Positions 41,039-49,206 of a stretch of 49,651 bases of DNA are shown in pieces (the first letter of the stretch is position 1; every line of letters begins with the position of its first letter). The DNA lies in NCBI GenBank assembly GCA_030424865.1, contig JAUHVR010000028.1:1-49651 (forward strand), given 5' to 3'. Origin of the DNA: Alphaproteobacteria bacterium (lineage in GTDB: Bacteria; Pseudomonadota; Alphaproteobacteria; Rhodobacterales; Rhodobacteraceae). The notes under the pieces are model-generated. The model worked only from the letters and a program-made list of their open reading frames with translations. It was not told the origin of the DNA and searched no databases. Position numbers and translations under genes: made by a program.

Positions 41039-42673
41039 TCAGCGTATGGTGTGGGCGACAGGCCGCAAGGTGTGGCAGGGGACTGTAACTCCCTCGCGGA
41101 GACGCACGCTTGGTTCGATTCCAAGGTCGCCCACCATCCCGCACTTAAGGGATGAAAAATCCGCTAACACCTTGAAAGGATAGGTAGTTTTTGCGGTTCG
41201 ATAACCCTCACTCCGGCTATACCTCAGTGGCTCAGCAAAGGCCAGTTTTAGCACCGTTCTCTTGAGGGCGAAGTTGCCATTTTTATAAATATTCCAAGGA
41301 CTTGCCAGGAATGCCATGGCCGGTTCGATAAATTCTATCTGGCGAGCCTCGCTAGGCACCGCCGACTCGACCCGCTCAGCCAGTCTGATCTTCTCGCGCT
41401 CCAGTTCTTCGATACGCTTTTCATACGCCCCGATCACGGACGGGCTAGACGAGTTCATGATACGGTCGAGCAGATTATCGATCTGCTTTTCGGTATCATT
41501 TAGTTGTGATTCCAGAGCTTTCCTCGCCCCAAAGGCGTCAGCGCGGCGCTTCTCCCAGATATCAGTGAAGATTGCCTTCGCGAGCTTGAAAAGCTGCGCA
41601 GCAGGTTGCAGGCTACTTAGGAGAGCTTCTGCCCCTTCCTCGATATCAGCGCGACGGATAGACTTTCGCTTGGAAGCGCAAGTAGGAGTGTCGCAGAGAT
41701 AATATGGATAAAGCTGGTTGCGGCCCTTAGACCAACAAGACGTCATCGGCTCTCCGCAGTCGTCACACAGCACGAATCCCCGGAGCGGGAAATCCTGATT
41801 GATGTCTTTGCGGGCAGGCGCGTTCAGCGTACCTTTGAGACGCGCCTGGATGCGCTCGTAAGTCGAGAAGCTGATCAGAGCCTCATGGTGGCCTTTGCGT
41901 AGAGATACACCCCAGTTCGGAGCTTCCACGCAGCCAGCATAGACTGAGCGCTCCAGCATGTCGCGCACCTTCGTCGGATGGACGTATCCGCTCTTACCGC
42001 TTTTCGGGAAGTCCGGCTTCCCCTCAAGGAAGCGCTTTACTTCGGCCTGAGACGTGAAACGCCCATCGGCGAAGCCTTCCAATGCCTCACGGATGATGGA
42101 GGCGATTGACTCGATTGGCACAAGTACCTTCCCATGTGCGGCCATGCGCTCATAGCGATAACCGATTGGTGGGTGAAAGACGTAGTAGCCCTTCTCAACG
42201 CGGGCGGTCATCTTCTGGATGACCTGACGGCGGTTCTGTTCACGCTCAAGCTGGCCTTGGGCGGCGATCACGGTTTCAACAAACAGCCCCTCGGGCGTGT
42301 CCTCGAAGGTAAAGTTCAGACATTCGACCCGCGCCCCGCGCTGCGCGAATTCGCGACGAAGCTTTAGGTGGAATTCGGTGTGGCGAGCAAAGCGCTTCGG
42401 ATCATCGAAAATAACCACATAATTGTCTTCGTTCTTCGCATCGAGATAGGCCAGCATGGCGCGCATGCCTGGGCGCTTCATGAAGTCCACACCGCCTGTG
42501 ATGTCATCAGGGAAGACCATCTCAACTTCATAGCCGCGATCCTCAGCGTACTTTCGGCAGCGATGTTCCTGGCTTTCAAGGCCATGGCCCTGTGTTTTTT
42601 GTTTCTTGTCCGACACGCGGCAATAGATCAGCGCCTTGGTCTGCGCGTCCGCTTTTGTCCCTTCATGGTTCAT
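41039..42673 (-). CDS. Large serine recombinase (site-specific integrase)
   Basis: A 544-residue resolvase/invertase-type recombinase. The catalytic domain opens KALIYCRVSDKKQKTQGHGLESQ with nucleophile Ser21. A recombinase DNA-binding domain follows (PPIGYRYERMAAHGKVLVPI to VRDMLERSVYAGCVEAPNWG), then a zinc ribbon (CDDCGEPMTSCW to CDTPTC), a coiled coil (about 390-450) and a tail. Residues about 513-540 are encoded antisense to tRNA-Tyr, so the C-terminus depends on the integration junction. AAGGAGG precedes the ATG. It most likely integrates and excises this island. Confidence 0.92.
   Translation of the reverse strand: MNHEGTKADAQTKALIYCRVSDKKQKTQGHGLESQEHRCRKYAEDRGYEVEMVFPDDITGGVDFMKRPGMRAMLAYLDAKNEDNYVVIFDDPKRFARHTEFHLKLRREFAQRGARVECLNFTFEDTPEGLFVETVIAAQGQLEREQNRRQVIQKMTARVEKGYYVFHPPIGYRYERMAAHGKVLVPIESIASIIREALEGFADGRFTSQAEVKRFLEGKPDFPKSGKSGYVHPTKVRDMLERSVYAGCVEAPNWGVSLRKGHHEALISFSTYERIQARLKGTLNAPARKDINQDFPLRGFVLCDDCGEPMTSCWSKGRNQLYPYYLCDTPTCASKRKSIRRADIEEGAEALLSSLQPAAQLFKLAKAIFTDIWEKRRADAFGARKALESQLNDTEKQIDNLLDRIMNSSSPSVIGAYEKRIEELEREKIRLAERVESAVPSEARQIEFIEPAMAFLASPWNIYKNGNFALKRTVLKLAFAEPLRYSRSEGYRTAKTTYPFKVLADFSSLKCGMVGDLGIEPSVRLREGVTVPCHTLRPVAHTIR
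41053..41136 (+). tRNA. tRNA-Tyr (anticodon GTA), integration target of the island
   Basis: An 84-base type II tRNA. Acceptor GGGCGAC/GTCGCCC with discriminator A and encoded CCA. D arm GCC/GGC with the GG pair in the loop. Anticodon arm GGGGA-CTGTAAC-TCCCT with GTA at 41085-41087. A short variable arm (GCG-GAGA-CGC). T arm CTTGG-TTCGATT-CCAAG. Position 8 is A instead of the near-universal T. The serine recombinase reads antisense across the whole gene. Confidence 0.88.
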
Positions 42674-42698
42674 GACTCCTCCTTCTCTTCGCGCAGGA

Positions 42699-43037
42699 CT
42701 ACTCAGCCGCGCACAAGTTAAACTTTTTGCTTAGGGTGACGTCTGGTGAACTTAGCACACCTTGCCCACAAGAGGCAGGGTCATCCTGAGTTTCCTCATT
42801 TTTTCCACAGGCTTGGCAATCGAACTCGTATGCAAAGCCAGCATCATAGAACGCATGCCCAATTCTAAACAGCATCTCAATCCATTGGTCTTTCTCTTCG
42901 TCAGTGACCATGGGATCGTCGAAAAAGCCACGATAGCGCTCATAATCAATTTCGCAGGTGGATCGACCACTACGATTGACTGCAAGATTAAGAGCGCTTG
43001 CCAAATTTGGAACATTTTCAAAAAAGTCTTTACTCAT
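42699..43037 (-). CDS. Hypothetical protein with a small cysteine cluster
   Basis: A 112-residue protein, MSKDFFENVPNLASALNLAVN. The middle is acidic and aromatic (DYERYRGFFDDPMVTDEEKDQWIEMLFRIGHAFYDAG) and is followed by CQACGKNEETQDDPASCG, a possible zinc site. The codons are A+T-richer than the chromosome. It lies 25 bases upstream of the recombinase in the same direction and may be its accessory (a directionality factor is possible but unproven). Confidence 0.6.
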   Translation of the reverse strand: MSKDFFENVPNLASALNLAVNRSGRSTCEIDYERYRGFFDDPMVTDEEKDQWIEMLFRIGHAFYDAGFAYEFDCQACGKNEETQDDPASCGQGVLSSPDVTLSKKFNLCAAE

Positions 43038-43397
43038 CAAAACACCTGACAATCCACAAATCATACAATTGGACGCACCCGGGCATCCTAAAAAGTTGCC
43101 CCTGATGCTCTTCAGACGTGTTGGAAATCTGGTGGCCGAGAGCGCCTTGACACTCTCGGTCCATGATTAAAAAGTAGCCCTTTTGAGCCTTTTTACCTAT
43201 TTTTACTATAGCATATTCAACGCAGTGTGCGCAAATTTTTACACAGTAGCGCTGCCACTTGGTTGTTCTTTCTTTATGCATGGAGTTTCCCATCATCATT
43301 AGTTGATGATGGGAAACTGGCTACTATCGCGCTCGTATTTTGAGGCTAATCGCGAAACGGATCAGCGGTCCGCTGGAAATGAAACAGAAGCGACCAA
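43038..43397. other. A+T-rich intergenic region with a long perfect inverted repeat
   Basis: About 360 bases between two minus-strand island genes. It contains the 15-base inverted repeat at 43284-43318 and a short dyad CAGCGG-T-CCGCTG at 43363-43375. Short open frames here have no convincing start or family resemblance. Confidence 0.6.
43284..43318. repeat. Perfect 15-base inverted repeat
   Basis: AGTTTCCCATCATCA and TGATGATGGGAAACT flank a five-base TTAGT loop. No T tract follows on either side, so it is not a standard terminator. A protein-binding site, a transfer-origin-type hairpin or a small RNA are possible. Confidence 0.85.
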
Positions 43398-44054
43398 TCA
43401 TAACATGTCATGATCCGGAAGATAGTATTCCTGACCATGGCGCACGACATGCCAAAGCGGCCTTACACCTTTTAAATTCACATAACGATCTGCAATCTGC
43501 TCTTTTGTGCCGAATGAGCCGAGTGGTGCTATCTTCAAGTTGTTAATGAAGGATTTCGCAAATTGTCTGCGCAATTCAGGTGGACCGAAGAATGCGCGGT
43601 CTTGCCCATAAATGTACGCTGCACGGTTGACGAAGCTGAATGAGCTCAGAGGGGCAAGCGAACGCCTTGCGAAATACATAGTCAGCGCAGCGTGATCTTC
43701 ATTCAGAAAGTCGCGAAACTCCACAGCGAAGGGACACTCGGAGCACAAGTCTCTTTCGGGCAAGCCGCCATAACCTTTGTCGCCAGGGCATTCCCACAGA
43801 CAGCGTATCAAGCTTTCGACACGCCTTCCACCCGTCTCGAAGCAGTCGGTGAGTAGCTCGCGGAAAAAAGCGAAGTCATTTCGCCCGTCGATCAAGCGGT
43901 ATGTGATACGGCGGTATAGGTTCTTGACGGTGGCTTGGCTCAGCTTGAGGCTCTTAGCGGCGGCTTCCGTCTTCTCGCCACTGAAATAGGCTCGCACGAG
44001 CGCGCGGAAGGTCGCCTCGGATAGCTTAGAGCCTATACAGTAGCGGTTTTTCAT
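43398..44054 (-). CDS. Helix-turn-helix protein with cysteine cluster, unknown family
   Basis: A 218-residue protein, MKNRYCIGSKLSEATFRALVRAYFSG. Residues about 12-50 (EKTEAAAKSLKLSQATVKNLYRRI) form a helix-turn-helix resembling those of LuxR-type regulators or transposase N-termini. A cysteine cluster follows (CLWECPGDKG and DLCSECPF, about 85-110), and a C-terminal part has several aromatic residues. It could be an island regulator. No known family was recognised. Confidence 0.6.
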   Translation of the reverse strand: MKNRYCIGSKLSEATFRALVRAYFSGEKTEAAAKSLKLSQATVKNLYRRITYRLIDGRNDFAFFRELLTDCFETGGRRVESLIRCLWECPGDKGYGGLPERDLCSECPFAVEFRDFLNEDHAALTMYFARRSLAPLSSFSFVNRAAYIYGQDRAFFGPPELRRQFAKSFINNLKIAPLGSFGTKEQIADRYVNLKGVRPLWHVVRHGQEYYLPDHDML

Positions 44055-44286
44055 GGATCATTTCTCGCCCAAAAATTATGACGCAACACACTGATATAGA
44101 GTAGATAATTCCTTTGCACATATCCCCGTATTTAAGCCGCGAATCTGAAAGCCTTCGGAAACCTCCCACATCTACCCCAGCACGGGCAAGAGCCCTGCCG
44201 GCAGAAAGAGGACCCATGTAGAAAGATGCCAACATCGAAGCACAACGCAAACAAGCCCATGACACCATAGAAAAAGAAAGCTTACC

Positions 44287-44676
44287 ATGACCCCATCCAT
44301 CAGCACAAAGGAAGACAAGATCATCGTTTTGGCCGATCACCACATCGCCAATCGAAAGCTATACAGAGAGCGCATCTGGCTGCCAGCCCGCGCTATGCAC
44401 GAAGAGGTCGGCTCCTACGCCGCATGGCGACGCGTACTGGCCGAAATCGAGGACTATGACGGGAGGCTTTACTTCCCAGATCAGCGCCCCTTCCGTCACC
44501 CCGAAGTTACGGACATGTTCCCCGATGTCTGCAACCGCTGGATGGCATACGTTCTCGAAGCCGCGCCATGCGGGACGATGCCGAAACGCTATCCGAGACC
44601 AGTGACCTATGATCGCTTGCGTTTGATCGAATGCTACTGCCGCCTGCATGGCGCAGCCTTGGACCATGCCGCCTAA
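44287..44676 (+). CDS. Hypothetical protein
   Basis: A 129-residue protein, MTPSISTKEDKIIVLADHHI, with mixed charged and aromatic content (YAAWRRVLAEIEDYDGRLYFPDQRPFRHPEVTDMFPDVCNRWMAYVLEAAPCG). It is the only plus-strand gene of the island in the window, has no recognisable domain, and ends before a very strong terminator at 44699-44738. Coding potential is supported by a full-length frame with consistent composition and the terminator. Confidence 0.55.
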   Translation: MTPSISTKEDKIIVLADHHIANRKLYRERIWLPARAMHEEVGSYAAWRRVLAEIEDYDGRLYFPDQRPFRHPEVTDMFPDVCNRWMAYVLEAAPCGTMPKRYPRPVTYDRLRLIECYCRLHGAALDHAA

Positions 44677-44698
44677 CCCGATTGCCCGAACCCTCGAC

Positions 44699-44738
44699 AA
44701 GCCCCGAAGCGATGCACACGCTTCGGGGCTTTTGTTTT
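44699..44738 (+). terminator. Rho-independent terminator
   Basis: AAGCCCCGAAGCG pairs perfectly with CGCTTCGGGGCTT (13 bases) around ATGCACA, followed by TTTGTTTT. It lies between the 44287 gene and the convergent VirD4 operon. Confidence 0.93.
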
Positions 44739-44743
44739 AACCA

Positions 44744-45166
44744 TCACAGCGCCCAGCGGATCAGCCCCCAAAGCCCGTAGAGCATCACGGGCCAGAGGAT
44801 CGGCAGCGGCCAGCCGAGCCAGATCGGTATTGCGAAAATCGCAAGCCATACAAGGCCGCGCGCCAGTAGTTCTGGCGCGGTGGGAGCGTCGCTCACCAAG
44901 CGCATAGGATCATGCTGTCCTCTTGCAAGTGCATCGGAAACGTCAGGCAAATCGACAATGCGCAAGTTCGAGACTTGGCGCACCTGCCAGAGAAGGACCG
45001 CGCTCCACACCGCCGTTATGAACAGCGGGATCGGACCCAGTAGCCCGATCATCTGCGCGAAATACGCATGGAAGAGCGGCAGGTTGATCACGCCCCGCAG
45101 GACAATGACGAGCGCAGCATAGCCAAAGACGATGTTGGCGCATGTCAGAATGGCAAATTTTCCCAT
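44744..45166 (-). CDS. Membrane protein of the VirD4/VWA operon
   Basis: A 140-residue protein with two N-terminal helices (about 4-26 and 36-60), a soluble segment (VRQVSNLRIVDLPDVSDALARGQHDPMRLVSDAPTAPELLARG) and two further hydrophobic stretches at the C-terminus. It follows the VirD4-like gene after 3 bases and is the last gene of the five-gene operon. It could provide the membrane anchor that the VirD4-like protein lacks (inference). No family was recognised. Confidence 0.7.
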   Translation of the reverse strand: MGKFAILTCANIVFGYAALVIVLRGVINLPLFHAYFAQMIGLLGPIPLFITAVWSAVLLWQVRQVSNLRIVDLPDVSDALARGQHDPMRLVSDAPTAPELLARGLVWLAIFAIPIWLGWPLPILWPVMLYGLWGLIRWAL

Positions 45167-45169
45167 GGC

Positions 45170-46717
45170 TTACCCCACACTCAAGTAGTCGCCTAGCATC
45201 GCGCCAAGCGCGAGACCGGGTGCGCTGAAATCGACACTTCCGGTAATCGGCTGGCCGACGCGGCTCGGATGAATGCTGTAGAGCGGCTTGCCGCGCCTAT
45301 CGCGGAAGCGCTTCTCCAGGAAGTAGACAGGGCGATAGCCGATCATCGGACGGGCAGCGGCAAGCGCCACCACCTGCACGGATGGATGCAGGCTCATCAT
45401 CTCGTCTGAGGTGATGAGGCAGCGAGACTGGCTGCCATCACTGCTAGAGCGGAAATTGGGATCACCCAGTATCCGCCCGCGCTCGATGGAGCTGTCCAAG
45501 CTGAGCTGGTGCAAGCTGGTCTGGCCGCAAAGCGCAGAGAGATAATCCGCAGTGAAACGGTCATTGGTGCCGAAGCACTGGATGGATGCGCTATTGGCGA
45601 GAAAGGATTCCCAGCGCGCTTTGTAAAGCTCTTTAAGCTGGGTGAAGTCCTGTACCACCATGACAAATTGCATGCCAAATCCGGCCATCAGGCCGACCGC
45701 TTGCTCAATGATGGACATGCGATCCAGAGTTGCCATTTCTTCCAGTAGGAACATCACTGGCACGGACGGCCTTTGGGGAAGCGCCGTCACGCTCGCGATC
45801 AGCGCACCGATTAGCACCCGCAGGAACCGCCGCGCCACCGCAATGCGGCGTGCGGGCAAGATGATATAGATGCTGGTATTTTCGCCAATATCCTTGGGAT
45901 CGAAGTCCGAACCAGACAGACAATCCGCCAGTCGGCGGCTTTCGAGGAAATGTGTGTTGCGCTGCGCGGTCGAGATCACGCCTGAGAGCTCGCGCTCTTC
46001 CTTATTATCGATCCGCCCGCCAGCCGCTCTGACCAGTTCAAAGGGCGAGGCCAGCATTTGATCGATGGTAGCGCGGAAGTCATCGCGGCTGGCATTCAGG
46101 GTTTGGCGCACACCCTTGAGGCTTGCCGTGCCGTGTTCGGCGGCATGGAGCAGAAGGCCTGCAATCATGCTGGCCGCTTCGCCCGACCAGTGTGACTCCG
46201 CCCCGCCGTCAGGGATGACCAGGCTATCGGCGGCGAGCATGGCATCGTCAAAAGCATCATCGCCGAAGGGCTGGATACGGGCGCATGGATTGAAGGACGA
46301 GCTGGTGAGCCCGAGCTTGCTGGCAACCACATCCATCGGGTCGATCAGGATGAGGTTCTGGCCAAGAACATCACGTCTATAGAGCGCCGTGATCAGGGCC
46401 AGTTCGCCGTCCTTGATATCGAGACAGATGACGCTGCCAGGATGCTCCAGAAGACGAGGGATCGCGCCCGAGACGCCCTTACCGCCGCGCGTCGGCGCGA
46501 CGATCAACTCGTGGCGGTCCCCATCATAGGTAACGGGAACAGCGCGGCTCTTTGCATCTCTTGCAGGCAGATATCCAAGCGTGTGACGACCATCAGGGCC
46601 GTAGCCCCGTGCGGTGAGGTGGGCGCTATCCGCCCACCTCGCAGAGCCATGGCTGTCTGGATCAAAGCTCCAAAGCCGCCGTTGATCCTGCTCTTTTCTA
46701 AAATCGCGCCGACTCAT
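45170..46717 (-). CDS. VirD4/TraG-like ATPase lacking the membrane domain
   Basis: A 515-residue coupling-protein-type ATPase. After GSARWAD (about 24-30), the usual motif just behind the membrane helices, comes Walker A APTRGGKG at 74-81. The all-alpha domain follows (ADSLVIPDGGAESHWSGEAASMIAGLLLHAAE, about 163-195), then Walker B VMFLLEEMATL at about 321-331 and the glutamine motif VVQDFTQLKELY. The N-terminal transmembrane helices of true VirD4 proteins are missing. In conjugation, VirD4 feeds DNA to a type IV channel, but no VirB or relaxase genes are seen. It overlaps the VWA gene by four bases. Confidence 0.88.
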   Translation of the reverse strand: MSRRDFRKEQDQRRLWSFDPDSHGSARWADSAHLTARGYGPDGRHTLGYLPARDAKSRAVPVTYDGDRHELIVAPTRGGKGVSGAIPRLLEHPGSVICLDIKDGELALITALYRRDVLGQNLILIDPMDVVASKLGLTSSSFNPCARIQPFGDDAFDDAMLAADSLVIPDGGAESHWSGEAASMIAGLLLHAAEHGTASLKGVRQTLNASRDDFRATIDQMLASPFELVRAAGGRIDNKEERELSGVISTAQRNTHFLESRRLADCLSGSDFDPKDIGENTSIYIILPARRIAVARRFLRVLIGALIASVTALPQRPSVPVMFLLEEMATLDRMSIIEQAVGLMAGFGMQFVMVVQDFTQLKELYKARWESFLANSASIQCFGTNDRFTADYLSALCGQTSLHQLSLDSSIERGRILGDPNFRSSSDGSQSRCLITSDEMMSLHPSVQVVALAAARPMIGYRPVYFLEKRFRDRRGKPLYSIHPSRVGQPITGSVDFSAPGLALGAMLGDYLSVG

Positions 46718-47898
46718 CGCTGCGCGCTTTCACCGGAGGCGCAGGCCATCTGCCGGAGCACGGTCTGACTAGAATAGGTCTCGCTCAAGACTTCGAAGTA
46801 GCGCGGCAGTTGATCGGCGAGATCGCCTTCATGGGTGAGGTAGCTGTCCGCGAGAGAGCGAAGATATCGCTCTTCGCGCCCACCGAGGAAATAGACGAAG
46901 GTCAGCGCATCACCTTTGAGATCGCGGACGACATGCGCCAAATCGGTCTGCCTGTTGAACGCTCCATCAGTGATGATGATGACCGCGCTTTGCTGGCCAG
47001 CCTTTTCTTCGGCCAGCCACTCATAGGTGACCTTGAGGGGTTGAAATAGGTTCGTTCCGCCGCCTGCTTCCACCCCATGCATAGGGAAGTTTGAAGCAAC
47101 ACATTGCCCAACGCCGAGACCTTCGGAAGGCTCGAAACTGCCGCCTTCATCAGCGAACGCTCCGACCGCGCAAGTCGCGTTGTCGGGCAGATCATCTATG
47201 AAGGACTGCGCCGCCGCCTTCACATCTTCCATGACGTCACTCATCGAGCCGGAGCGATCCAGCAAGATGACAAAATTCATGGGAAGGCGGTTGTTCGGAT
47301 CGGCAACTACCCCTGCGGGAACCGGCGCAGGCATGTTACCACGAGCCTGCACCACTTCTTCCTCGAAGCACAGCCGCTCGCCGCCAGTTCTATAGAGAGC
47401 GAGCGTACCTTGCGGCGGATCGATCAGATTGCCAGCGACATCACGGATGAGCGCCGTAATGACAAGGCCTTCATCATCAGCAGAAATATGCATGATCTCT
47501 GCCGAGCCGTCCGAGACGGCCAGCACGACATCGTGCTCGACGTTTATGTCGTAGCCGCCTTCGATCACTGCGCCGAAGTCATCGGTCATGCTGATCGAAC
47601 TCACCATTTCCAGCACACGGGCCGTTGGCACGAGCGCGGGATCGGTTCGGACGCTGAGAAGCACTTCGCCTGCAAAGTCCTGCCAGCGCTGTAACGTAAC
47701 ATCGCCGCCCTCGTCAGGATCAACGCGCGGGGCAAGCTGGAGACGGACGATGCCGCCTCCGTTTTGCTCTTGGAGGCCGATATTGGCAGGAACACCGCCC
47801 CTTTGCGCATCATTGATGCGCACTGGGTAGTCAGCCATAGCGCCGCTGGCAACGATTGAGGCCAGGGCCGAGGGCAGAAGGAAAGAGCGTAAACACAT
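46714..47898 (-). CDS. Secreted von Willebrand factor A domain protein
   Basis: A 394-residue protein with a signal peptide (about 1-22, LLPSALASIVASGAMA). An N-terminal domain (25-195) of unknown type precedes a VWA domain (about 205-375) with a complete metal-ion-dependent adhesion site: DRSGS at 214-218, Thr282 in GGGTN, and Asp311 in TDGAF. Such domains bind protein partners through a divalent metal. It is most likely periplasmic. Its gene is coupled to the VirD4-like ATPase, an unusual pairing. GGGAGGG precedes the ATG. Confidence 0.85.
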   Translation of the reverse strand: MCLRSFLLPSALASIVASGAMADYPVRINDAQRGGVPANIGLQEQNGGGIVRLQLAPRVDPDEGGDVTLQRWQDFAGEVLLSVRTDPALVPTARVLEMVSSISMTDDFGAVIEGGYDINVEHDVVLAVSDGSAEIMHISADDEGLVITALIRDVAGNLIDPPQGTLALYRTGGERLCFEEEVVQARGNMPAPVPAGVVADPNNRLPMNFVILLDRSGSMSDVMEDVKAAAQSFIDDLPDNATCAVGAFADEGGSFEPSEGLGVGQCVASNFPMHGVEAGGGTNLFQPLKVTYEWLAEEKAGQQSAVIIITDGAFNRQTDLAHVVRDLKGDALTFVYFLGGREERYLRSLADSYLTHEGDLADQLPRYFEVLSETYSSQTVLRQMACASGESAQR

Positions 47899-47901
47899 GG
47901 C

Positions 47902-48594
47902 TCAGTCCCTCCCCAGAATTTGGCCAAGGACAGCTTGCGTGCGCGCTCTGTCCATCAGATCGAAGTTGAGTTCGCCCGATGCTACGCGGGCCAAAGCACC
48001 CGCGCTTTCCAGATGTTCCAGCACCATCTCGTCCTGATCGGCGTGAACGTTCAGAATGCGTAAGAAGCTTGCATACATCGCCAAGTTGCCGAGTTGCACT
48101 TCGGCTGGAATGGCCTGCGGCAGTGTGATCAGCCCGTCGCCCTGGTCACACGGATATCCCGCATGGATGAAAGGCCCAATGTGCACGAGCCTCAGATCGC
48201 CGGGCCGAATAATGCGCACGGTCGTGCGCACCTGTTCCCAGGATAGCGTCAAATCCGAGCAGGTCGGACGGATGGCGATGGCTTCCATCACCAAAGCGCC
48301 TTGTTCATAGAGCTGCTCGGGCGAGCCCGACCAGGTGATCTCGGTCGGATTTCTGGACGTGACAATGTGGATAGTCGCGTCACGCGTTGCTCGTCTGCGG
48401 CGCAGATTGGTCAGCTCGCTCAAGGTAAGTCGAGCCGCTTCGGTTTGGCCTTCGGGGTCTGTGACAACTCCGCCGTTTTCGATGACGATGAAAAAGGTGG
48501 GAGGCTCGGCTTGGTCTGTAGCGCTCGCAGAGCCAACGAACAGCAAAGCAAGAGCGCCTGAAAGCAGGATGGTTTTGATCAGTTGAGCAAGCAT
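47902..48594 (-). CDS. Secreted protein of the VirD4/VWA operon, unknown function
   Basis: A 230-residue protein with a signal peptide (about 1-25, LIKTILLSGALALLFVGSASA). The mature part begins PPTFFIVIENGGVVTDPEGQTEAARLTLSELTNL and alternates predicted strands and helices (ATIHIVTSRNP and DLRLVHIGPFIHAGYPC), which faintly suggests a VWA-like Rossmann fold without the metal site. Two cysteines (in IRPTCSDL and GYPCDQG) could form a disulfide. It lies 3 bases before the VWA gene. Confidence 0.75.
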   Translation of the reverse strand: MLAQLIKTILLSGALALLFVGSASATDQAEPPTFFIVIENGGVVTDPEGQTEAARLTLSELTNLRRRRATRDATIHIVTSRNPTEITWSGSPEQLYEQGALVMEAIAIRPTCSDLTLSWEQVRTTVRIIRPGDLRLVHIGPFIHAGYPCDQGDGLITLPQAIPAEVQLGNLAMYASFLRILNVHADQDEMVLEHLESAGALARVASGELNFDLMDRARTQAVLGQILGRD

Positions 48595-48597
48595 GAT

Positions 48598-49206
48598 TTA
48601 AGCTTTCTGTGAAAGAGCGTTGGTAGCGCGCACAGTGAGCAGCGCGAGAACGGTGTTAACGAGCGCAATCAGCAAGGCCACGAAGATTCCAAGTCCCTGA
48701 TTCTGGGCTAGGAACTCCATCATCGGGGCTTGATCTTGCGGGGAAGCCCAAGGGTTGGGCGCTGTCTCCTGCGCAATCAGCGTGAACAGGTTCACCACTT
48801 CCAATGCGATCACAGCGATGTAGACGAGGCCCGCAAGTCCTGCCTTTACCCGATTCATAGGATTGGCCAGCCAAGTCCTTGGGTCTTCGTGGATGCTTTC
48901 ATCTATGACGACGCTCCAAATCATGATCGGAACAGCCACCGAAAAAACAGCCAAGAGAAAAGCAAGCAGGTGGGAGACGGTCATGTCTTCATCGAGAACG
49001 CAGAAGAGGCCGCCAACGCCCGGTAGATCGCAGAGGTATTGATTGGAGGCGAGCCCCATCGTTTCAGTGTACGTGGAGGCGAACATCACGAGCATCGTGA
49101 ACTCAAGAAAAGCAGCAAAGCCGAAGGCGAAAATTGGCTTGAGACGGACGCTATCGCCGTGACTCAGATAAGCCGATGGTGGAAGATTGGGTTTGGGAGT
49201 TTTCAT
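48598..49206 (-). CDS. Four-helix membrane protein, first gene of the VirD4/VWA operon
   Basis: A 202-residue protein, MKTPKPNLPPSAYLSHGDSV, with hydrophobic segments near 25-47, 78-100, 122-144 and 172-194. Between helices one and two lies a loop with two cysteines (YLCDLPGVGGLFCVLDED). The frame is open upstream, but ATG 49206 is chosen because it gives a cytoplasmic basic start. It precedes the secreted-protein gene by 3 bases. No family was recognised. Confidence 0.72.
   Translation of the reverse strand: MKTPKPNLPPSAYLSHGDSVRLKPIFAFGFAAFLEFTMLVMFASTYTETMGLASNQYLCDLPGVGGLFCVLDEDMTVSHLLAFLLAVFSVAVPIMIWSVVIDESIHEDPRTWLANPMNRVKAGLAGLVYIAVIALEVVNLFTLIAQETAPNPWASPQDQAPMMEFLAQNQGLGIFVALLIALVNTVLALLTVRATNALSQKA

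Noticed and set aside
40914-41144. N-terminal extension of rlmB through the tRNA-Tyr region
   Set aside because: A GTG with a ribosome site at 40913 gives the family start; the extension is antisense to a tRNA.
42699-44286. CRISPR array in the A+T-rich island segment
   Set aside because: Only inverted repeats are seen; there are no regularly spaced direct repeats.
44026-44343. Minus-strand 105-codon frame upstream of the HTH gene
   Set aside because: It overlaps the real gene at 44287 and the HTH start, and shows no ribosome site or domain.
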